Assembly: GCA_032622095.1 (NCBI GenBank)
Contig: CP136061.1
Coordinates: 14,647,287-14,711,286 of the forward strand
Length of the DNA: 64,000 nt
Source of the DNA: Siphonodentalium dalli
Lineage: Eukaryota > Mollusca > Scaphopoda > Gadilida > Siphonodentaliidae
Reading direction: 5' to 3'
A program made the position numbers and the translations under genes. Shown one piece after another: positions 55,801-64,000 of the stretch (positions are counted from its first letter, which is position 1; every line of letters starts with the position of its first letter). The notes under the pieces are model-generated. The model was not told the DNA's origin. It saw nothing but the letters and a program-made list of their open reading frames with translations, and searched no databases.

Positions 55801-58800
55801 GACTCAGACTCTACCATTATAATTATGACAGCCTGGGTCATGCCCATACATATCGGACTCAGACTCTACCATTGTAATTATGACAGCCGGGGTCATGCCC
55901 ATACATATCGGACTCAGACTCTACCACTGTAATTATGACAGCCCGGGTCATGCCCATACATATCGGACTCAGACTCTACCACTGTAATTATGACAGACTG
56001 GGTCATGCCCATACATATCGGACTCAGACTCTACCATTATAATTATGACAGCCTGGGTCATGTCCGTGTATATCGGACTCAGACTCTACCATTGTAATTA
56101 TGACAGCCTGTGTCATGCCCATACATATCGGACACAGACTCTACCATTGTAATTATGACAGCCTGGGTCATGCCCATACATATCGGACTTAGACTCTACC
56201 ATTATAATTATGACAGCCTGGGTCATGCCCATAGATATCGGACTCAGACTCTACCATTATAATTATGACAGCCTGGGTCATGCCCATACATATCGGACTC
56301 AGACTCTACCATTCTAATTATGACAGCCTGGGTCATGCCCGTGTATATCAGACTCAGACTCTACCATTGTAATTATGACAGCCTGGGTCATGCTCATACA
56401 TATCGGACTCAGACTCTACCATTGTAATTATGACAGCCTGGGCCATGCCCATACATATCGGACTCAGACTCTACCATTCTAATTATGACACCCTGGGTCA
56501 TGCCCGTACATATCGAACTCAGACACTACCATTATAATTATGACAGCCTGGGTCATGCCCGTACATATCGCACTCAGACACTACCATTATAATTCTGACA
56601 GCCTGGGTCATGGCCATACATATCGGACTCAGACTCTACCATTATAATTATGACAGCCTGGGTCATGCCCATACATATCGGACTCAAACTATATCATTGT
56701 AATTACGACAGCCTGGGTCATGCCCATACATATCGGAGTCAGACTCTACCATTGTAATTACGACGGCCTGGGTCATGCCCATACATATCGGACTCAGAAT
56801 CTACCATTGTATTTATGACAGGTTGGGTCATGCTCATATATATCGGACTCAGACTCTACCATTATAATTATGACAGCCTGGATCATGCCCATACATATCG
56901 GACTCAGACTCTACCATTGTAATTATGACAGCCTGGATCATGCCCGTACATATCGGACTCAGACTCTACCATTATAATTACGACAGCCTGGGTCATGACC
57001 ATACATATCGGACTCAGACTCTACCATTATAATTATGACAGCCTGGGTAATGCCCGTGTATATCGGACTCAGACTCTACCATTGTAATTATGACAGCCTG
57101 GGTCATGCCCATACATATCGGACTCAGACTCGACCATTATAATTATGACAGCCTGGGTCATGCCCATACATATCGGACTCAGACTCTACCATTGTAATTA
57201 TGACAGCCTGGGTCAAGCCCATACATATCGGACTCAGAATCTACCATTGTAATTATGACAGCCTGAGTCATGCCCGTGTATATCGGACTCAGACTCGACC
57301 ATTATAATTATGACAGCCTGGGTCATGCCCATACATATCGGACTCAGACTCAACCATTGTAATTATGAAAGCCGGGGTCATGCCCATACATATCAGACTA
57401 AGACTATACCATTATAATTATGACAGCCTGGGTCATGCCCATACATATCGGACTCAGACTCTACCATTATAATTATGACAGCCTGGGTCATGCCCGTGTA
57501 TATCGGACTCAGGCTCTACCATTATAATTATGACAGCCTGGGTCATGCCCATACATATCGGACTCAGAATCTACCATTGTAATTATGACAGCCTGGGTCA
57601 TGCCCGTGTATATCGGACTCAGACTCGACCATTATAATTTTGACAGCCTGTGTCATGTCCGTGCATATCGGACTCAGACTCTACCATTATAATTATGACA
57701 GCCCGGGTCATGCCCATACATATCGGACTCAGACTCTACCATTATAATTATGACAGCCTGTGTCATGCCCATACATATCGGACTCAGACTCTACCATTGT
57801 AATTATGACAGCCTGGGTCATGCCCGTGTATATCGGACTCAGACTCTTCCATTATAATTATGACAGCCCGGGTCATGCCCATACATATCGGACTCAGACT
57901 CTACCATTATAATTATGACAGCCTGGGTCATGCCCATACATATCGGACTCAGACTCTACCATTGTAATTATGACAGCCTGGGTCATGCCCATACATATCG
58001 GACTCAGGCTCTACCATTATAATTATGACAGCCCGAGTCATTCACATACATATCGGACCCAGACTCTGCCATTATAATTATGACAGTCTCGATCATGCCG
58101 TGCATATCGGACTCAGAATCTGCCATTATAATTATGACAGCCTGGGTCATGCCCATACATATCGGACTCAGACTCTACCATTGTAATTATGACAGTCTCG
58201 GTCATGCCCGTGCATATCGGACTCAGACTCTACCATTATAATTATGACAGCCTGGGTCATGCCCATAAATATCGGACTCAGACTATACCATTGTAATTAT
58301 GACAGCCTGGGTCATGCCCATACATATCGGACTCAGACTCTACCATTACAATTATGACAGCCCGGGTCATGCCCATACATATCGGACTCAGACTCTACCA
58401 TTGTAATTATGACAGCCTGGGTCATGCCCATACATATCGGACTCAGACTCTACCATTATAATTATGACAGCCTGGGTAATGCCCGTGTATATCGGACTCA
58501 GACTCTACCATTGTAATTATGACAGCCTGTGTCATGCCCATACATATCGGACTCAGACTCTACCATTGTAATTATGACAGCCTGGGTCATGCCCATACAT
58601 ATCGGACTCAGACTCTACCATTATAATTATGACAGCCCGGGTCATGCCCATACATATCGGACTCAGACTCTACCATTATAATTATGACAGCCTGGGTCAT
58701 GCCCATACATATCGGACTCAGACTCTACCATTGTAATTATGACAGCCTGAGTCATGCCCGTGTATATCGGACTCAGACTCGACCATTATAATTATGACAG

Positions 58801-61800
58801 CCTGGGTCATGCCGATACATATCGGACTCAGACTCTACCATTGTAATTATGAAAGCCGGGGTCATGCCCATACATATCAGACTAAGACTATACCATTATA
58901 ATTATGACAGCCTGGGTCATGCCCATACATATCGGACTCAGACTCTACCATTATAATTATGACAGCCTGGGTCATGCCCGTGTATATCGGACTCAGGCTC
59001 TACCATTATAATTATGACAGCCTGGGTCATGCCCATACATATCGGACTCAGAATCTACCATTGTAATTATGACAGCCTGAGTCATGCCCGTGTATATCGG
59101 ACTCATACTCGACCATTATAATTTTGACAGCCTGTGTCATGTCCGTGCATATCGGACTCAGACTCTACCATTATAATTATGACAGCCCGGGTCATGCCCA
59201 TACATATCGGACTCAGACTCTACCATTATAATTATGACAGCCTGTGTCATGCCCATACATATCGGACTCAGACTCTACCATTGTAATTATGACAGCCTGG
59301 GTCATGCCCGTGTATATCGGACTCAGACTCTACCATTATAATTATGACAGCCCGGGTCTTGCCCATACATATCGGACTCAGACTCTACCATTATAATTAT
59401 GACAGCCTGGGTCATGCCCATACATATCGGACTCAGACTCTACCATTATAATTATGACAGCCTGGGTCATGCCCATACATATCGGACTCAGACTCTACCA
59501 TTGTAATTATGACAGCCTGGGTCATGCCCATACATATCGGACTCAGGCTCTACCATTATAATTATGACAGCCCGAGTCATGCCAATACATATCGGACCCA
59601 GACTCTGCCATTATAATTATGACAGTCTCGATCATGACGTGCATATCGGACTCAGAATATGCCATTATAATTATGACAGCCTGGGTCATGCCCATACATA
59701 TCGGACTCAGACTCTACCATTGTAATTATGACAGTCTCGGTCATGCCCGTGCATATCGGACTCAGACTCTACCATTATAATTATGACAGCCCGAGTCATG
59801 CCCATACATATCGGACCCAGACTCTGCCATTATAATTATGACAGTCTCGATCATGCCGTGCATATCGGACTCAATATCTGCCATTATAATTATGACAGCC
59901 CGGGTCATGCCCATACATATCGGACTCAGACTCTACCATTATAATTATGACAGCCTGGGTCATGCCCATACATATCGGACTCAGACTCTACCATTCTAAT
60001 TATGACAGCCTGGGTCATGCCCGTGTATATCAGACTCAGACTCTACCATTGTAATTATGACAGCCTGGGTCATGCTCATACATATCGGACTCAGGCTCTA
60101 CCATTGTAATTATGACAGCCTGGGTCATGCCCATACATATCGGACTCAGACTCTACCATTCTAATTATGACAGCCTGGGTCATGCCCGTACATATCGAAC
60201 TCAGACACTACCATTATAATTATGACAGCCTGGGTCATGCCCGTACATATCGGACTCAGACACTACCATTATAATTATGACAGCCTGGGTCATGGCCATA
60301 CATATCGGAGTCAGACTCTACCATTGTAATTACGACAGCCTGGGTCATGCCCATACATATCGGACTCAGAATCTACCATTGTATTTATGACAGCCTGGGT
60401 CATGCTCATACATATCGGACTCAGACTCTACCATTATAATTATGACAGCCTGGATCATGCCCATACATATCGGACTCAGACTCTACCATTGTAACTATGA
60501 CAGCCTGGATCATGCCCGTACATATCGGAGTCAGACTCTACCATTATAATTATGACAGCCTGGGTCATGACCATACATATCGTACTCAGACTCTACCATT
60601 ATAATTATGACAGCCTGGGTCATGACCATACATATCGGACTCAGACTCTACCATTATAATTATGACAGCCTGGGTAATGCCCGTGTATATCGGACTCAGA
60701 CTCTACCATTGTAATTATGACAGCCTGGGTCATGCCCATACATATCGGACTCAGACTCGACCATTATAATTATGACAGCCTGGGTCATGCCCATACATAT
60801 CGGACTCAGACTCTACCATTATAATTATGACAGCCTGGGTCATGCCCATACATATCGGACTCAGACTCTACCATTGTAATTATGACAGTCTGGGTCATGC
60901 CCATACATATCGGACTCAGAATCTACCATTGTATTTATGACAGCCTGGGTCATGCTCATACATATCGGACTCAGACTCTACCATTATAATTATGACAGCC
61001 TGGATCATGCCCATACATATCGGACTCAGACTCTACCATTGTAATCATGACAGCCTGGATCATGCCCGTACATATCGGACTCAGACTCTACCATTATAAT
61101 TACGACAGCCTGGGTCATGACCATACATATCGGACTCAGACTCTACCATTATAATTATGACAGCCTGGGTCAAGCCCATACATATCGGACTCAGAATCTA
61201 CCATTGTAATTATGACAGCCTGATTCATGCCCGTGTATATCGGACTCAGACTCGACCATTATAATTATGACAGCCTGGGTCATGCCCATACATATCGGAC
61301 TCAGACTCTACCATTATAATTATGACAGCCTGGGTCATGCCGGTGTATATCGGACTCAGGCTCTACCATTATAATTATGACAGCCTGGGTCATGCCCATA
61401 CATATCGGACTCAGAATCTACCATTGTAATTATGACAGCCTGAGTCATGCCCGTGTATATCGGACTCAGACTCGACCATTATAATTATGACAGCCTGTGT
61501 CATGTCCGTGCATATCGGACTCAGACTCTACCATTATAATTATGACAGCCCGGGTCATGCCCGTACATATCGGACTCAGACTCTACCATTATAATTATGA
61601 CAGCCTGGGTCATGCCCATACATATCGGACTCAGACTCTACCATTGTAATTATGACAGCCTGGGTCATGCCCATACATATCGGACTCAGAATCTACCATT
61701 GTATTTATGACAGCCTGGGTCATGCTCATACATATCGGACTCAGACTCTACCATTATAATTATGACAGCCTGGATCATGCCCATACATATCGGACTCAGA

Positions 61801-64000
61801 CTCTACCATTGTAATCATGACAGCCTGGATCATGCCCGTACATATCGGACTCAGACTCTACCATTATAATTACGACAGCCTGGGTCATGACCATACATAT
61901 CGGACTCAGACTCTACCATTATAATTATGACAGCCTGGGTCAAGCCCATACATATCGGACTCAGAATCTACCATTGTAATTATGACAGCCTGATTCATGC
62001 CCGTGTATATCGGACTCAGACTCGACCATTATAATTATGACAGCCTGGGTCATGCCCATACATATCGGACTCAGACTCTACCATTATAATTATGACAGCC
62101 TGGGTCATGCCGGTGTATATCGGACTCAGGCTCTACCATTATAATTATGACAGCCTGGGTCATGCCCATACATATCGGACTCAGAATCTACCATTGTAAT
62201 TATGACAGCCTGAGTCATGCCCGTGTATATCGGACTCAGACTCGACCATTATAATTATGACAGCCTGTGTCATGTCCGTGCATATCGGACTCAGACTCTA
62301 CCATTATAATTATGACAGCCCGGGTCATGCCCGTACATATCGGACTCAGACTCTACCATTATAATTATGACAGCCTGGGTCATGCACGTACATATCGGAC
62401 TCAGACTCTACCATTGTAATTATGACAGCCTGGGTCATGCCCGTGTATATCGGACTCAGACTCTACCATTATAATTATGACAGCCCGGGTCATGCCCATA
62501 CATATCGGACTCAGACTCTACCATTATAATTATGACAGCCTGGGTCGTGCCCATACATATCGGACTCAGACTCTACCATTATAATTATGACAGCCTGGGT
62601 CATGCCCATACATATCGGACTCAGACTCTACCATTGTAATTATGACAGCCTGGGTCATGCCCATACATATCGGACTCAGGCTCTACCATTATAATTATGA
62701 CAGCCCGAGTCATGCCCATACATATCGGACCCAGACTCTGCCATTATAATTATGACAGTCTCGATCATGCCGTGCATATCGGACTCAGAATCTGCCATTA
62801 TAATTATGACAGCCTGGGTCATGCCCATACATATCGGACTCAGACTCTACCATTGTAATTATGACAGTCTCGGTCATGCCCGTGCATATCGGACTCAGAC
62901 TCTACCATTATAATTATGACAGCCTGGGTCATGCCCATACATATCGGACTCAGACTATACCATTGTAATTATGACAGCCTGTGTCATGCCCATACATATC
63001 GGACTCAGACTCTACCATTACAATTATGACAGCCCGGTTCATGCCCATACATATCGGACTCAGACTCTACCATTGTAATTATCACAGCCTGGGTCATGCC
63101 CGTGTATATCGGACTCAGACTCTACCATTGTAATTATGACAGTCTCGATCATGCCGTGCATATCGGACTCAGAATCTGCCATTATAATTATGACAGCCTG
63201 GTTCATGCCCATACATATCGGACTCAGACTCTACCATTGTAATTATGACAGTCTCGGTCATGCCCGTGCATATCGGACTCAGACTCTACCATTATAATTA
63301 TGACAGCCTGGGTCATGCCCATACATATCGGACTCAGACTATACCATTGTAATTATGACAGCCTGGGTCATGCCCATACATATCGGACTCAGACTCTACC
63401 ATTACAATTATGACAGCCCGGGTCATGCCCATACATATCGGACTCAGACTCTACCATTGTAATTATGACAGCCTGGGTCATGCCCATACATATCGGACTC
63501 AGACTCTACCATTATAATTATGACAGCCTGGGTAATGCCCGTGTATATCGGACTCAGACTCTACCATTGTAATTATGACAGCCTGTGTCATGCCCATACA
63601 TATCGGACTCAGACTCTACCATTGTAATTATGACAGCCTGGGTCATGCCCATACATATCGGACTCAGACTCTACCATTATAATTACGACAGCCTGGGTCA
63701 TGACCATACATATCGGACTCAGACTCTACCATTATAATTATGACAGCCTGGATCATGCCCATACATATCGGACTCAGACTCTACCATTATAATCATGACA
63801 GCCTGGATCATGCCCGTTCATATCGGACTCAGACTCTACCATTATAATTATGACAGCCTGGGTCATGACCATACATATCGGACTCAGACTCTACCATTAT
63901 AATTATGACAGCCTGGGTCAAGCCCATACATATCGGACTCATAATCTACCATTGTAATTATGACAGCCTGATTCATGCCCGTGTATATCGGACTCAGACT
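52895..64000. repeat. 55-bp satellite, about 200 copies, continues beyond the window
   Basis: Unit CATTATAATTATGACAGCCT, GGGTCATGCCCATACATATC, GGACTCAGACTCTAC. Common variants are CATACA/GTGTA/GTACA, ACTCTAC/ATCTAC/CTCGAC and TATAATT/TGTAATT. A 54-bp variant (GTCTCGATCATGCCGTGCAT) recurs at 58085, 59630, 59845, 62760 and 63143. Higher-order repeats are clear: variants at 53561-54401 recur at 55981-56821, exactly 2420 bp (44 units) away, and 60911-61600 recurs at 61681-62370, 770 bp (14 units) away. Non-coding; possibly heterochromatic or centromere-like, but nothing here proves that. Confidence 0.97.

Noticed and set aside
52895-64000. CRISPR-like array (regular unit spacing)
   Set aside because: The whole 55-bp unit is repeated with no unique spacers, and the context is eukaryotic; this is a satellite.

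Overview
This window looks like nuclear DNA from a repeat-rich metazoan, most likely a marine invertebrate. The grounds are non-LTR retrotransposon fragments of types common in lophotrochozoan genomes, a tRNA-headed SINE, several TTAA-targeting and other MITEs, a broken Toll-like receptor, and no bacterial gene density, ribosome binding sites or operons. The exact organism cannot be named from the sequence. I found no intact host protein-coding gene. Most open reading frames above 60 codons are chance, or fall inside tandem arrays or transposon palindromes.

Layout. 0-2.1 kb: a hAT-like MITE with an 8-bp target duplication, a 43-bp tandem array, and a 548-bp tandem duplication carrying a palindrome in each unit. 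2.1-10 kb: mostly unassigned DNA with a 26-bp array, a SINE (minus strand), a second TTAA MITE family, a 164-bp palindrome and a 36-bp array. 10.2-15.2 kb: a nested transposon graveyard. A minus-strand LINE is split by a ~425-bp repeat, which is itself split by a TTAA MITE. An empty copy of that repeat lies 3 kb away, next to a plus-strand LINE 3' end and a 30-bp array that is open on both strands. 16.5-18.7 kb: a Toll-like receptor pseudogene (minus strand) with a 43-bp minisatellite inside its LRR region. 19.5-21.2 kb: a 29-bp array; then relics of the 30-bp satellite and a second SINE.

24-31.5 kb: four copies of a double-hairpin piggyBac-type MITE (a fifth is at 51 kb), a 5'-truncated LINE with a 15-bp target duplication, and copies of a dispersed repeat that ends in a splice-donor-like GGTGAGTA. 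33.7-38.2 kb: a 2.95-kb fold-back element inserted at the edge of a 71-bp array (5-bp duplication). It holds a second 5'-truncated LINE of the same family with an 11-bp duplication, so the order of events can be read. 40.1-43.6 kb: a 44-bp array (~54 copies) between two diverged direct repeats. 45.8-47.1 kb: a 68-bp array. 48 kb: a possible TIR element. 52.9-64 kb: a 55-bp satellite (~200 copies) with higher-order repeats, running off the window end.

Tandem arrays make up roughly 30% of the window. The only coding signals with recognisable homology are the LINE reverse-transcriptase and endonuclease pieces and the dead TLR. The region therefore reads as heterochromatin-like, turned over by transposition and unequal exchange rather than holding a working gene system.
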